A DNA stretch of 64,000 bases from Paenibacillus uliginis N3/975 (GCF_900177425.1 NZ_LT840184.1:3946263-4010262); one strand, 5' to 3'; counted from the first letter of the stretch, positions 43,109 to 52,155 are shown. Program-made: numbers and translations. Notes: generated by a model from the letters alone, not told the origin.

Positions 43109-43127
43109 TCCTCTCCTCCATTCCAGT

Positions 43128-44495
43128 TCAAATTAGCATCGCTTCGCCCGGCTCCGGAACATGCTGAACCGAGTGGCCGATTTTATATATATGTGGCTGG
43201 GCATACGTGTTAAACGCGTTGCGGGTGTCAAGAATAGGCACACCCATAGAAGCGATAAGACTGTAATCGAAACTGTTGTGATTCGTAATTAACACCATGC
43301 AGTCATACTTGCGGAACTTTTTTATATCATAATCGACGCTATTGACCGTTTCGCCGTTTTTGTCCACGAAGCTGCGAGCATGCGGATCGTAATAGTCAAC
43401 GTTAGCCCCGTTCTCTTTAAACTGCTCGTAAACCTCAAGCCCAGGTGATTCCCGCAGATCGCTAATATCCGGCTTGTACGCCATACCGAGCAGCAGAATA
43501 TTCGAGCGTTTAATAGATTTGGCATATTCATTCAGAATGGTAGCCGTCTTGTTAATCACATAGTAAGGCATATTGTCATTGGTCGACTGGGCCAACTCGA
43601 TAAACTTGCTGTAGAAGCGGAATCCCTTCGCCTTCCAGGACAAGTACATCGGGTCCAGCGGGATGCAGTGCCCCCCAATGCCGGGCCCAGGATAGAACGG
43701 CATAAAGCCAAACGGCTTCGTGGCTGCAGCATCAATGACTTCCCAAACATCGATACCCATTCGATCGCACATCATCGCCATCTCGTTAACAAAAGCGATG
43801 TTGACGCTCCGGAATGTATTTTCCAGTAACTTGGACATTTCGGCAACCTTCGGCGAGCTGACGGGCACAACCGTATCCACGTATTCTTTGTACAGGGCTG
43901 CTCCCAGCTTCAGACATGCTTCCGTCGTTCCGCCAATCACCTTAGGCGTGTTCCGGGTGTTAAAGCGACTGTTCGACGGATCGACACGCTCCGGGGAGAA
44001 ACAGAGAAAAAAATCTTTACCGGCCGTGTAGCCAAGGGCTTCAATCTCCGACTGGATCAATTCCTCCGTTGTACCCGGATACGTTGTGCTCTCCAGCGTT
44101 ATTAGCAGTCGCGGCTTCATGAAACGCTTGAGCTGCTCTACTACCATGGTGATATATGAAGTGTCCGGGTCCTGATTCTCGCTCAGAGGAGTCGGCACAC
44201 AGATGCTGATCGCATCAATGACAGCAATCATGCTGTAATCCGTTGTAGGTTTGAATCGCCCTGTCTGCATGCAAGCAGCCAGTTCTTCGGACGAGATATC
44301 GGAAATATAGGAATCTCCCCGATAGATCCGGTCAATTTTGTCAGGGTCAAGATCGATACCTACTACCGTAAAGCCCTGCTTAACCATTTCCACGGCCAGG
44401 GGAAGTCCCACATAACCGAGTCCCACTACCCCCAGAACAGCTTTCTTGCTTTCAATCGCGTTTAACAAAGTTTCGTATTCCTCGTTCACAAACAT
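43128..44495 (-). CDS. nucleotide-sugar (UDP-GlcNAc/ManNAc-type) 6-dehydrogenase (EPS operon gene 5)
   Basis: A 455-residue UDP-sugar dehydrogenase producing a uronic acid nucleotide. The NAD motif GVVGLGYVGLPLAVEM lies at about 23-38. The catalytic Cys is in PGPGIGGHCIPLDPMY (about 263-278), and the C-terminal domain has GMAYKPDISDLRESP (about 335-349). CFSPERVDP and FGFMPFYPGPG are closer to the WecC/WbpA/TviB group than to UDP-glucose dehydrogenase. The listed ATG has only 3 nt from GGAGG; the GTG at 44489 has 9 nt and may be the true start. It should supply an activated uronic acid sugar to the glycosyltransferase in this operon. Confidence 0.9.
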   Translation of the reverse strand: MFVNEEYETLLNAIESKKAVLGVVGLGYVGLPLAVEMVKQGFTVVGIDLDPDKIDRIYRGDSYISDISSEELAACMQTGRFKPTTDYSMIAVIDAISICVPTPLSENQDPDTSYITMVVEQLKRFMKPRLLITLESTTYPGTTEELIQSEIEALGYTAGKDFFLCFSPERVDPSNSRFNTRNTPKVIGGTTEACLKLGAALYKEYVDTVVPVSSPKVAEMSKLLENTFRSVNIAFVNEMAMMCDRMGIDVWEVIDAAATKPFGFMPFYPGPGIGGHCIPLDPMYLSWKAKGFRFYSKFIELAQSTNDNMPYYVINKTATILNEYAKSIKRSNILLLGMAYKPDISDLRESPGLEVYEQFKENGANVDYYDPHARSFVDKNGETVNSVDYDIKKFRKYDCMVLITNHNSFDYSLIASMGVPILDTRNAFNTYAQPHIYKIGHSVQHVPEPGEAMLI

Positions 44496-44551
44496 CTACC
44501 TCCATCGGTGTATAGTCTTAAGAAGCTCCAAAAACGTGCTATTTCAATTGT

Positions 44552-45352
44552 TTAGTGAAGGCATCGGCGGATACGGGCATCCAGCTCTACCGGTGAGAAC
44601 GGCTTGGTCACATAATCGTCCACCCCGTTCTGGAAGCATTGGCTAATCGTCTGCTCTACACGCTTCTCGGTCAGCACGACAATTTTAGGCGGTGCCTTCA
44701 CATCAAGCTGCTGAATATGATAAATGAACGGAAGACCATCAATGCCATACAGATTTAGCTCGGTCAGTACCAAGTCAGGCTCCCACTTCGGAATAAGCTC
44801 CAGCGCCTCCAGTCCATCGACTGCTTCCAAAGTTTCGTAACCCTGCATAGCCAGACGAATTTGCAAAAATTCACGCACCGTCGCGTCATTATCCACAATC
44901 AGAATCCGGTTCGTATCCGCACCCGCCTCATCTTCGGTAAAGATATGAATGTCTGGAGAGGTGCTGAGGCGGGCGGACTCCGCCATCTGCTTCAGCACTT
45001 GCGGCGGAGGGGCATCGGACATAGCCGCGAGTGTGATCCGGGGATCATAATTCTCGTTCATCTCCAGCAAAAGCTGCTTGAGCAGCAGCGCCTGGTAATG
45101 GGCTGCATCCAGCGTCATACCCGGCAGGATGACTGCCAACGTCTTCGTGACAGGATCCTTCCGGACCTCGCCATGTAAGCCGGACAACGGATTAAAGAAA
45201 CCTTTCACCTGGCCTTCAAGACCAGGTGATTCACCAGCGCAGTATAAGAATAGGAGGGCACACGTCCCGCTTGGGTCTTTCCGTACTTCTTGTTCCAAAA
45301 TACTGTACAGATCCGTACCTTGCTCTCTTTGCATTGTTGCCGTTTGAGACAT
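44552..45352 (-). CDS. degenerate GGDEF-like domain fused to a pseudo-receiver (EPS operon gene 4)
   Basis: 266 residues, start ATG at 45352 with AAAGGTGG eight nt upstream. Residues about 10-130 look like a diverged GGDEF fold (a strand TLAVILPGMTLDAAHYQALL where a GGDEF domain has its post-signature helix, ITLAAMSDAP, and LKQMAESARL), without any GG[DE]EF signature. The C-terminal receiver (about 145-266) starts RILIVDNDATVREFL and keeps the Thr (VVLTEKR) and Lys (DDYVTKPFSP). The phospho-acceptor position in DLVLTELNLYGIDG is Glu instead of Asp. It may act as a non-phosphorylatable or constitutively 'on' regulator of the adjacent glycosyltransferase. Confidence 0.78.
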   Translation of the reverse strand: MSQTATMQREQGTDLYSILEQEVRKDPSGTCALLFLYCAGESPGLEGQVKGFFNPLSGLHGEVRKDPVTKTLAVILPGMTLDAAHYQALLLKQLLLEMNENYDPRITLAAMSDAPPPQVLKQMAESARLSTSPDIHIFTEDEAGADTNRILIVDNDATVREFLQIRLAMQGYETLEAVDGLEALELIPKWEPDLVLTELNLYGIDGLPFIYHIQQLDVKAPPKIVVLTEKRVEQTISQCFQNGVDDYVTKPFSPVELDARIRRCLH

Positions 45353-45407
45353 GATCAAATCCACCTTTCTCACTTTGAATTATGATAAAATCAATCGGGC
45401 CCGGAAG

Positions 45408-46796
45408 TCAGGCGGCCTTTTTCTCATCTTTCCAGCTCTGCCGGGTCATCGTTCCCCAGGAGTTATTGTTCTGAAGGTATTGAATATGTCCCTGCACTCT
45501 CCACAAGACGCCAAGTTGGTGATATCCGACAAACTTGAGCGCCGAGAAGAGAAGCATTTTCACAAGATCAGACAGCTTGTTGTATCGGCGGAAGGCCATC
45601 TCCTCCAATATGAGCGCCCCCACACTAAGCAGGTAACCACTCAAAAGGTTCACCAATCCGAACACCACAAGAATCTGCCAATTGGTCATATCCAGCAAAA
45701 CATATCCTATCAGAGCCAGCAGGCCCGTGATTCTAATGTAAGGGTTTAATGCTTCGAAAATAACGTTGTAAGGCATGGTCATCATGCCCATCGTCTTGTA
45801 CTTGGGGTTGAATACCATGTCCCGGTTCTCGATCATGTTCTTCAGATTCCCCCGGCCCCAGCGCTTTCGTTGGTTGGACAAAATATGATAGCTGTCCGGT
45901 GCCTGCGTCCAACAGACCGCCTCGGGGCAAAACGCGATCCGGTAACGGATTTTGTTCTCCAGCATATAGCGGTGCAGTTTGATAATAATGTTCATATCCT
46001 CTCCGGGATATCCACCACGGTATCCGCCAACGGCAATGACATAATCCTTACGGAACAGACCGAAAGCTCCAGAAACAATAATAAGTCCGTTAATATGACT
46101 CCATCCAATCCTCCCGCCAAGGAACGCCTTCAAATACTCAATAGATTGGAACATCGGCCACATCCGGCGCGGCAGCGAAACGTTCTTAACCGCTCCATTC
46201 TCGATGACACAACCATTGGCAATGCGTACATCCCCGCCAACAGCGACAGTTTCCTCCGGATTTTCCATGTACATCCGTGCCATGCGGATTAGCGCATCCT
46301 TCTCCAGCAAAGAGTCAGCATCAATGGAGGAAATAAGAGGATAACGGGACATGTTAATGCCCGCATTCAGCGAATCCGCTTTACCCCCATTTTCCTTATC
46401 GATAACGAACAGATGTGGATACTGCTCGTTATAGTAAACGCCTCGGACCTTTTTCGTATTAATCGTCCCTCGAAACTCAGGATTCGAGATACGTTGAAGG
46501 CCATATTCCTTGATGAGCACATCCAGTGTTTCGTCGGAAGACCCGTCGTTAATCACAATGACCTCATACGTCGGATAGTTAAGTGTCATAAGACAGCGGA
46601 CGTTCTCAATAATGGTCAGTTCCTCATTGTAGGACGGAACGAGCAAGGATACCGATGGAACCAGCTCCGAGCCCGACAGCGTATTGTATTTGGAAAACGA
46701 TGCCCGCCTGAAAATACTTCCGATATTCATGAAAGAAAACAATAATATTGCAAAATAGAGCACATTGACGATCATGACATAATAAATAGCTACCAT
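45408..46796 (-). CDS. processive family-2 glycosyltransferase (EPS operon gene 3)
   Basis: A 462-residue membrane polysaccharide synthase. One N-terminal TM helix precedes the GT-A domain with PSYNEELTIIENV (about 55-67), VINDGSSDETLD, the metal site SIDADS (about 155), GYPGEDMN (about 262) and the acceptor motif QRKRWGRG (about 310-317, QxxRW), the mark of processive enzymes of the cellulose, hyaluronan and PNAG type. Three or four C-terminal TM helices follow. The ATG at 46796 has no ribosome binding site. An in-frame CTG at 46826 lies six nt after GGAGGGG and would add MLRDILLTYG, overlapping the upstream gene. Confidence 0.9.
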   Translation of the reverse strand: MVAIYYVMIVNVLYFAILLFSFMNIGSIFRRASFSKYNTLSGSELVPSVSLLVPSYNEELTIIENVRCLMTLNYPTYEVIVINDGSSDETLDVLIKEYGLQRISNPEFRGTINTKKVRGVYYNEQYPHLFVIDKENGGKADSLNAGINMSRYPLISSIDADSLLEKDALIRMARMYMENPEETVAVGGDVRIANGCVIENGAVKNVSLPRRMWPMFQSIEYLKAFLGGRIGWSHINGLIIVSGAFGLFRKDYVIAVGGYRGGYPGEDMNIIIKLHRYMLENKIRYRIAFCPEAVCWTQAPDSYHILSNQRKRWGRGNLKNMIENRDMVFNPKYKTMGMMTMPYNVIFEALNPYIRITGLLALIGYVLLDMTNWQILVVFGLVNLLSGYLLSVGALILEEMAFRRYNKLSDLVKMLLFSALKFVGYHQLGVLWRVQGHIQYLQNNNSWGTMTRQSWKDEKKAA

Positions 46797-46818
46797 ACCG
46801 TATGTGAGCAGGATGTCT

Positions 46819-48012
46819 CTAAGCAGTGTAATCCCCTCCTACTCTTGCCACTTGTACGGTCCGCTTGTTCGGCTGAACACCGAAATAACTTTCGTAAAGC
46901 AGCTTTTTTTTGTTAAATGCAACCATTTGGTCGACCGCCTCGTGATCACTTTCTTTCGCCATAATCCGTTCAATCCGGTTGAGTGCCGTTTCCCGCGCCG
47001 CACCGGTCCTGGTTAATGCAGCTTGGCAAAGTACATCAAAGCCTTGCTCTCCTAATAACGACAAACTTTCCGCACTATTATTCCGGACATGCCAGTTCTC
47101 ATCCTGAAGCGCAGCGGACAACAGCGGTATGCTACCTGCCGCATGAAGCGGACCGAGTGCTTTAGCGGCTGCCGCGCGCACCTCCCACTCACCGTCATTC
47201 ATAAGCTGGGCGATCGTCTCGTCCTTCAACACCGGATTTGAGCTGAGATACAGTTTAACCGCCTCAGCACGAACATCCTTCTGCTCGGATCCGACCAGCC
47301 GGTCGAGTGCGGGAACGACCGCAGGCACCGCCTGTCCCCACATGGCAACCAGAGCTACTTTAACCAGACCTGGATTCGGATCATCCAGTAGCTTGCGCAT
47401 CAGACCAGCTGAATCCAAACGGGTTTCGAGCAAAATATCGGCTGCCATATGGTGAATCGGCTTCTCATAAGATAAAAGCTTCGACAGCATAGCGCGGATT
47501 TGATCCGGCCGGTCTGCACTCTTGGCAATAGCCCGGGAAATAATAATGGTCGAGGGACCATACTTGGTTCGGTCCAGCAGCACTTCGAGTGCTGGAACCG
47601 CCTCCTCAGCCCTCATGCCACCCAGACGGTAAGCCGCCTCAATTCGTCGACCGTAACGGAAGCTTCCAAGTGCACGGATTTCAAGTTCAACGAAACCGGC
47701 CTCTTTGCACAACCCGATCAGTTTGGTCTGCGCTTCTCCCTTGAACTGCTCGATCCATTCCATAAATTTATCTTGTATAACCCGGCGTTCCAGCGCTTTG
47801 AGGTTCCCTGGCGGAAGCTCAAGCGAAACATCATCATGCAGATGAGCCTGCACGTACATGAAATAATCACGGTGTTTCTTTTGGTATAACTCTGACTGCT
47901 TTTGTTCGGCATTATGCTTTATTTTCATTTGGAACAACAGGATTATGCCGAGTGCGATCAGGCCCAGACAAACATAAATGAACATATAAGCCAAGGCTAA
48001 ATTTGAAAACAT
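46819..48012 (-). CDS. membrane-anchored HEAT-repeat protein (EPS operon gene 2)
   Basis: A 397-residue protein with one N-terminal TM helix (about 7-28) and a cytoplasmic or extracytoplasmic helical-repeat domain. At least six HEAT-like repeats are visible between about 110 and 350, for example LGSFRYGRRIEAAYRLGGMR, EVRAAAAKALGPLHAAGSIP and NWHVRNNSAESLSLLGEQG. Such repeats make protein-binding scaffolds. AAGGAGG lies 11 nt before the ATG. Its place just before the glycosyltransferase gene, with likely translational coupling, suggests a scaffold for the synthase. No homologous role was recognised in the classical cellulose or PNAG systems. Confidence 0.8.
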   Translation of the reverse strand: MFSNLALAYMFIYVCLGLIALGIILLFQMKIKHNAEQKQSELYQKKHRDYFMYVQAHLHDDVSLELPPGNLKALERRVIQDKFMEWIEQFKGEAQTKLIGLCKEAGFVELEIRALGSFRYGRRIEAAYRLGGMRAEEAVPALEVLLDRTKYGPSTIIISRAIAKSADRPDQIRAMLSKLLSYEKPIHHMAADILLETRLDSAGLMRKLLDDPNPGLVKVALVAMWGQAVPAVVPALDRLVGSEQKDVRAEAVKLYLSSNPVLKDETIAQLMNDGEWEVRAAAAKALGPLHAAGSIPLLSAALQDENWHVRNNSAESLSLLGEQGFDVLCQAALTRTGAARETALNRIERIMAKESDHEAVDQMVAFNKKKLLYESYFGVQPNKRTVQVARVGGDYTA

Positions 48013-48040
48013 ATCCGATGGTTCCTCCTTTTTTTGTTAA

Positions 48041-50296
48041 CTATTTGCTGTCCCGGATATCAGGCACTCCGGTAAAAAACTCCTTCATCGCATAATAGCT
48101 CTTCTTCAAACGTTCGCTGTACTTGACCGTTTCCCACGGTTCCCATGTATACGGAGCGGTGCTCTGCAGGCTAATTACTTCACCTACTGTACTGTTATTG
48201 TCCACATTTCCAACCTCTGTTCGGTCTACAATCCACGGTACCAGACGTATACCTCCGGCTGTCGCCGTCTTGAATGTTCTTCGATCCTCTATCGCGCTAT
48301 AGTCAATGACCTGTAGAGAACTTGGATCCGCGAAGCCGAGTAGCATCCATGGAATACGTATTTCAACGACATTGCCTTCGTACTGCCAGGTGGCAAGCGA
48401 GCTGAAATCCTGCGCTTCGGGATTCGTGGAGCCGCGCTTTAGAAATCCGACCGTCTCATCAACAAATGGATGCGCAAAGCGCGTATCCGGCGGATTCATC
48501 ATGAGGCTAATACCCAGTTTCCAGGAATTAAACGGCACAGGATTTCCGGCCGGATTGTTTCCTTGGTCAGCCTCCTCTTCATCCTCAGGAAGCATCCAGT
48601 ATCCTTCCTTGCCATAGAGGCGTTTGTGGAAGTCATAGGAAGGGGCGATCTTGACCTGTGATTCACTGTCTTTTCCTAGCCCAATAAGCGTCTCTAGACC
48701 ACCGCCTTCCAATGTTCGGCCTGCCAATTCTTTCAGCGGCTGCTCGCCGCCTTCTATCGTATCCGCCCCGATGTAGAGCTTAGATTTCTTCGGATCAAAT
48801 TCCTGATCAAGCTCCATACCAATGTACAGATAAGCCTCATCATGAGTCAGCTGCATTGCTTTCACACCGGAAGCCTTACCTTCCCAGTGTTTCACCTCTC
48901 CTTCCGGCAACTTGTCCCAATCTGACAAATTTCCGTCCATGGTTAGTAGCTCCTCCTTGCCAGGCAGCATGGCAAGGACGCCGAACATCTTTTCGTTCGT
49001 CAGCACATTCAGCCAGTAAGCCCGCCTATCTGCAGGGATTTCGAACGGCATCGTATTCCAAGTCTTCTTGAACCATTCATCCTGCCACATAAAAAGGATA
49101 GCTCCCGAATAACCTTCATCATAAATATCATTGGTTAAGGAAACGTTGATCTCTCCCTGCTCCTGTTCATCATGTCCACCCTGATCTCGGCCGCCCGGTC
49201 CGTGATGGGATATTCCCATGGAAGACGGTACACCGTATTCAGTGACCATAATCGGCATATCCGTATATTCCGCCTTTAATTTCCGCAGATAGGCTTTATA
49301 GGTGTTATAACCTCCCTTTCCGTCGGAAATCGTTCGCAGACTTTTGTCAGTCCGGAAAAAATCGGGATAATACGGATAAACGTGATAGGAAGCAAAATAA
49401 CCTGCGTCCCAATCCACCGGCTTGATATGCCGTGCATCTACAGACACCATGTCTTCTTCGAACAGTGGCTCTCCCGGATGCTCAAGCACATCTGTCGTAA
49501 CCCAGTTCGTAAAGGTAATCGGATGCTGCCATCCGTATTTCTGCTCTTCTGCAGCTGTGTAGTCAAGCAAGCCCGCAAGCCAATTCTCAAACGGACTCGC
49601 TTCTGCAGTAGCAGAGAAATAGGTCCCTTCAAGACGTGAGACATCCTTATGTTTATCATTCGTATTTTTGACCATGGCCGGATCCCATTCTGTACCTACA
49701 TGCCACGCCATCAAATATTTCCCGGCATTTGTTGTGTATTTACCGCTTGAAGCACCATGCTTTGCATCCACCGTCACATCCCCGTACACAGCAGCTACCG
49801 CTTTGGCGATCTCCTCCTTGAACATCTGATGAATATTGTCCGCATATGCATCTTGCTGTTCGATAAGCTGCTCTTCGGGGGACCATATGCCCTGCATGAA
49901 GTAAAGCGGATCCTCACCTTTATCCCGGTTATATTTCACGATTGCTGAGTAAAAAACCGGGTTGTGTACGGTATAAAGCCGTATTACATTCGCCCCCATC
50001 TCATCAATCTGTTTAAACCAGCGAAGATAATCCTCCTCGGTTGCGGGCAGCTCGCCTGGAAAGTGACCCGGAACCGTTGCTCCCAGATTGACGCCTTTTA
50101 CAAACATTTCGTTCCATTTTTCATTTTCACCGTATAGAAGAAAGCCTGTACCCTCTGTTTTGAATTTCAATTTTGTCCCATCTGTATCCGCGAAGGTTTT
50201 TAATGACGGCCGAAAAAATCCAAAAATGGCGGCGGCACCACAGAGCAGTACGACGATCAATACTCCTAACAGTACCCATCGTTTTGTTTTGCTCAT
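48041..50296 (-). CDS. membrane-anchored TIM-barrel glycosidase-like protein (EPS operon gene 1)
   Basis: A 751-residue protein with one N-terminal TM helix (about 6-28), a cellulase-superfamily-like barrel (about 60-430) and a C-terminal beta-rich region (about 450-720). Candidate catalytic acids are Glu in AWHVGTEWDPAM (about 195-206) and Glu in MVTEYGVPSSMG (about 350-361), the usual strand-4/strand-7 pair. The signal anchor implies action outside the cell. First gene of the exopolysaccharide operon. The synthase clusters of other bacteria often carry such a hydrolase to trim or release polymer. Substrate unknown; no family was named with confidence. Confidence 0.78.
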   Translation of the reverse strand: MSKTKRWVLLGVLIVVLLCGAAAIFGFFRPSLKTFADTDGTKLKFKTEGTGFLLYGENEKWNEMFVKGVNLGATVPGHFPGELPATEEDYLRWFKQIDEMGANVIRLYTVHNPVFYSAIVKYNRDKGEDPLYFMQGIWSPEEQLIEQQDAYADNIHQMFKEEIAKAVAAVYGDVTVDAKHGASSGKYTTNAGKYLMAWHVGTEWDPAMVKNTNDKHKDVSRLEGTYFSATAEASPFENWLAGLLDYTAAEEQKYGWQHPITFTNWVTTDVLEHPGEPLFEEDMVSVDARHIKPVDWDAGYFASYHVYPYYPDFFRTDKSLRTISDGKGGYNTYKAYLRKLKAEYTDMPIMVTEYGVPSSMGISHHGPGGRDQGGHDEQEQGEINVSLTNDIYDEGYSGAILFMWQDEWFKKTWNTMPFEIPADRRAYWLNVLTNEKMFGVLAMLPGKEELLTMDGNLSDWDKLPEGEVKHWEGKASGVKAMQLTHDEAYLYIGMELDQEFDPKKSKLYIGADTIEGGEQPLKELAGRTLEGGGLETLIGLGKDSESQVKIAPSYDFHKRLYGKEGYWMLPEDEEEADQGNNPAGNPVPFNSWKLGISLMMNPPDTRFAHPFVDETVGFLKRGSTNPEAQDFSSLATWQYEGNVVEIRIPWMLLGFADPSSLQVIDYSAIEDRRTFKTATAGGIRLVPWIVDRTEVGNVDNNSTVGEVISLQSTAPYTWEPWETVKYSERLKKSYYAMKEFFTGVPDIRDSK

Positions 50297-50330
50297 TGCC
50301 TTATCAACTCACCTTCTTCTTGTTCTTAAT

Positions 50331-50445
50331 ATGCTCGGTCTAGTTTGCCGTGCTTTTCGGCAGTAGCTATACAGGCCATTCTAAGTCTGGTATAGCCTTG
50401 AGCGCTATGCACCTGATTTACCAACTTTTCATATCAGTATAATAG
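50331..50445 (-). promoter_or_regulatory. promoter and structured RNA leader of the exopolysaccharide operon
   Basis: A minus-strand -10 TATACT (50441-50436) predicts a leader of about 130 nt. The leader folds compactly by eye: a closing pair UUGGU (50424-50420) with ACCGA (50339-50335), CAGG (50415-50412) with CCUG (50375-50372), a UGCCG/CGGCA hairpin (50346-50362), and an AUAGC/GCUAU pair. Such a leader may be a regulatory RNA, for example related to the eps-associated (EAR/epsC) RNA known from Bacillales exopolysaccharide operons. This was not confirmed. The c-di-GMP-I core was not found. Confidence 0.5.
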
Positions 50446-50805
50446 TCATAAGGATGTAACAGGGTAACAGGCTTGTCTCTGCCAGACCAAGTCCCTCTCT
50501 CAGGCAGCGGAAGAGGAATAAACAGCATCACTTTCTCCTCGTTCTCACATCATCAATTAATGGCCGGTCTCCCACATACCACGCATAAAGACGATAAGAA
50601 TTCCACTGTAAACCACGAGAGAGAAACCAGGCTATTTTCAGAAAATTTTCTCTAATCGTTTAATTAGACGCTGAAAAATTGCTAAAGTTACGGCTATTTT
50701 TACATCATTATCCATAGTTATTACAAAATTGATACCATAGTATGACATGAAAGTAGTTGAAAAGTGCGCCACTACGGGATTGTTAAATGTTGGGTTGTTA
50801 TACAA
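50446..50805. other. intergenic stretch without a recognised gene
   Basis: About 360 nt between the exopolysaccharide leader and the fucosidase terminator. No open frame with a ribosome binding site, no tRNA and no strong hairpin were seen. The 3' part is AT-rich. It may hold further upstream regulatory sites. Confidence 0.5.
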
Positions 50806-50807
50806 AA

Positions 50808-50844
50808 TAAGAAGAGAGTCCCACTCTGGGACCCTCTTCTTTGA
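50808..50844 (-). terminator. terminator of the fucosidase gene
   Basis: AAGAAGAGAGTCCCA and TGGGACCCTCTTCTT form a 15-bp stem (one mismatch) with a 3-nt loop. On the minus strand an A/T-rich tail follows. Confidence 0.85.
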
Positions 50845-50922
50845 TCAATATTTTCCAAATAAGTAAGCATAGTTATAAAAACCTATTTATGAGTTATTTC
50901 GATAGTATAAGTTTCTTTTTCT

Positions 50923-52155
50923 TTAGATATTAAATGTCTTAAGAGAACGGATAAGCGGCTCTCCCGCACTTTCCAGCACCCTTAACCGGATCCGGTCTGT
51001 ACGAATGGTGTCGAAAGAGTCAATTTTCTTATGGCCGATCGCGCTTCCGCGAACCAATTCTGTCCAGGTATCCTGCTGCCAGGCCTCCAATACATAAGCA
51101 CGGATTCGCTCTCCCTGAGAAATTTCCTCCATCAGTACTATATGATTTATAGATTCTTCCGTTTCCATCAACAGTTCCACAATGCTTCCAGCGCTTGATG
51201 TTTCAGCCAGCGGGGCAGAAAACCTCTTTCTTAGCTCATTACCGAACTCCAGTACACGTTCTACATCCGTCTTCGGCAGCAATCCCGTATGATCAGGTGC
51301 GAGATTAAGAAGCAGATTGCATCCATGTCCAACGGATCGGTAATACACATCCAGTAAGTGATCCAGGGTGTGCAGACTGTGCTCATCATCAGGGTGCCAG
51401 AACCAGTGCTCCTTGCGAATAGGAACATCGCATTCAGCAGGTACCCATCGAGGCGTCTCCGGCAACCATGTCAGCGACTCCTCCGTGAACATACTGACTC
51501 TGGCACTCTCCGCGGTATTCCAGCAAGGATAAGGAGCCACCCCGTCCTCGTTCCCCACCCAGCGAATCGTCGGCGCCCCCATATTGAAGATCAACGCATC
51601 CGGCTGATACTGCTCTATGAGTCCCATAATCCGGGGCCAATCATACTCTCTTCCTTCAGACCCCGCCCCGTCAAACCATATTTCCACGAGCGGTCCATAT
51701 TGTGTGAGAAGCTCTGTCAGCTGCTCGGCATAAAAATCGTCATACGCTTCTTTGTTTTCATAACACGGCTCATGCCGGTCCCAAGGGGACAAGTAAATTC
51801 CAAAGCCAATACCTTCCTCCATACAAGCATCCGCACATTCCCGAACCACATCCCCTTGCCCCTGTCTCCACAGACTGGACTTCACCGAGTAATCCGTTGT
51901 GCGAGTCGGCCATAGACAGAAACCATCATGGTGCTTGGTGGTTAAAATAAAATATTTGAATCCCGCTTCTTTTGCCGTTCGAACCCACTGCCTTACATCT
52001 AAGCGGGAGGGGTTAAACAAGTCAGGTGAATCGTTGCCCTCCCCCCATTCCTGATCGCAAAACGTATTCATTCCAAAGTGGCAAAACATGCCCATCTCCA
52101 TATCCTGCCATTGCAGCTGCTGTTTTGTAGGTTTTGCTAAGATTTCTGTTTCCAT
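50923..52155 (-). CDS. GH29 alpha-L-fucosidase
   Basis: A 410-residue cytoplasmic enzyme (no signal peptide). The family patterns are seen: MGMFCHFGMNTF (about 21-32), TTKHHDGFCLWPT (about 72-84), and the nucleophile Asp in VEIWFDGAGSEG (about 155-166). The sequence GRTDYSVK-like TTDYSVKSS follows the HHDGF motif. AGGGAG lies 8 nt before the ATG. It forms a unit with the GH35 gene upstream (123 nt gap), suggesting breakdown of fucosylated galactosides. The C-terminal beta domain is present, so length is normal for the family. Confidence 0.93.
   Translation of the reverse strand: METEILAKPTKQQLQWQDMEMGMFCHFGMNTFCDQEWGEGNDSPDLFNPSRLDVRQWVRTAKEAGFKYFILTTKHHDGFCLWPTRTTDYSVKSSLWRQGQGDVVRECADACMEEGIGFGIYLSPWDRHEPCYENKEAYDDFYAEQLTELLTQYGPLVEIWFDGAGSEGREYDWPRIMGLIEQYQPDALIFNMGAPTIRWVGNEDGVAPYPCWNTAESARVSMFTEESLTWLPETPRWVPAECDVPIRKEHWFWHPDDEHSLHTLDHLLDVYYRSVGHGCNLLLNLAPDHTGLLPKTDVERVLEFGNELRKRFSAPLAETSSAGSIVELLMETEESINHIVLMEEISQGERIRAYVLEAWQQDTWTELVRGSAIGHKKIDSFDTIRTDRIRLRVLESAGEPLIRSLKTFNI

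Noticed and set aside
50331..50445. c-di-GMP class I riboswitch before the exopolysaccharide operon
   Set aside because: A GGCAAAC-like string is present, but the conserved GACGCAAAGCC core and tetraloop-receptor partner are missing.
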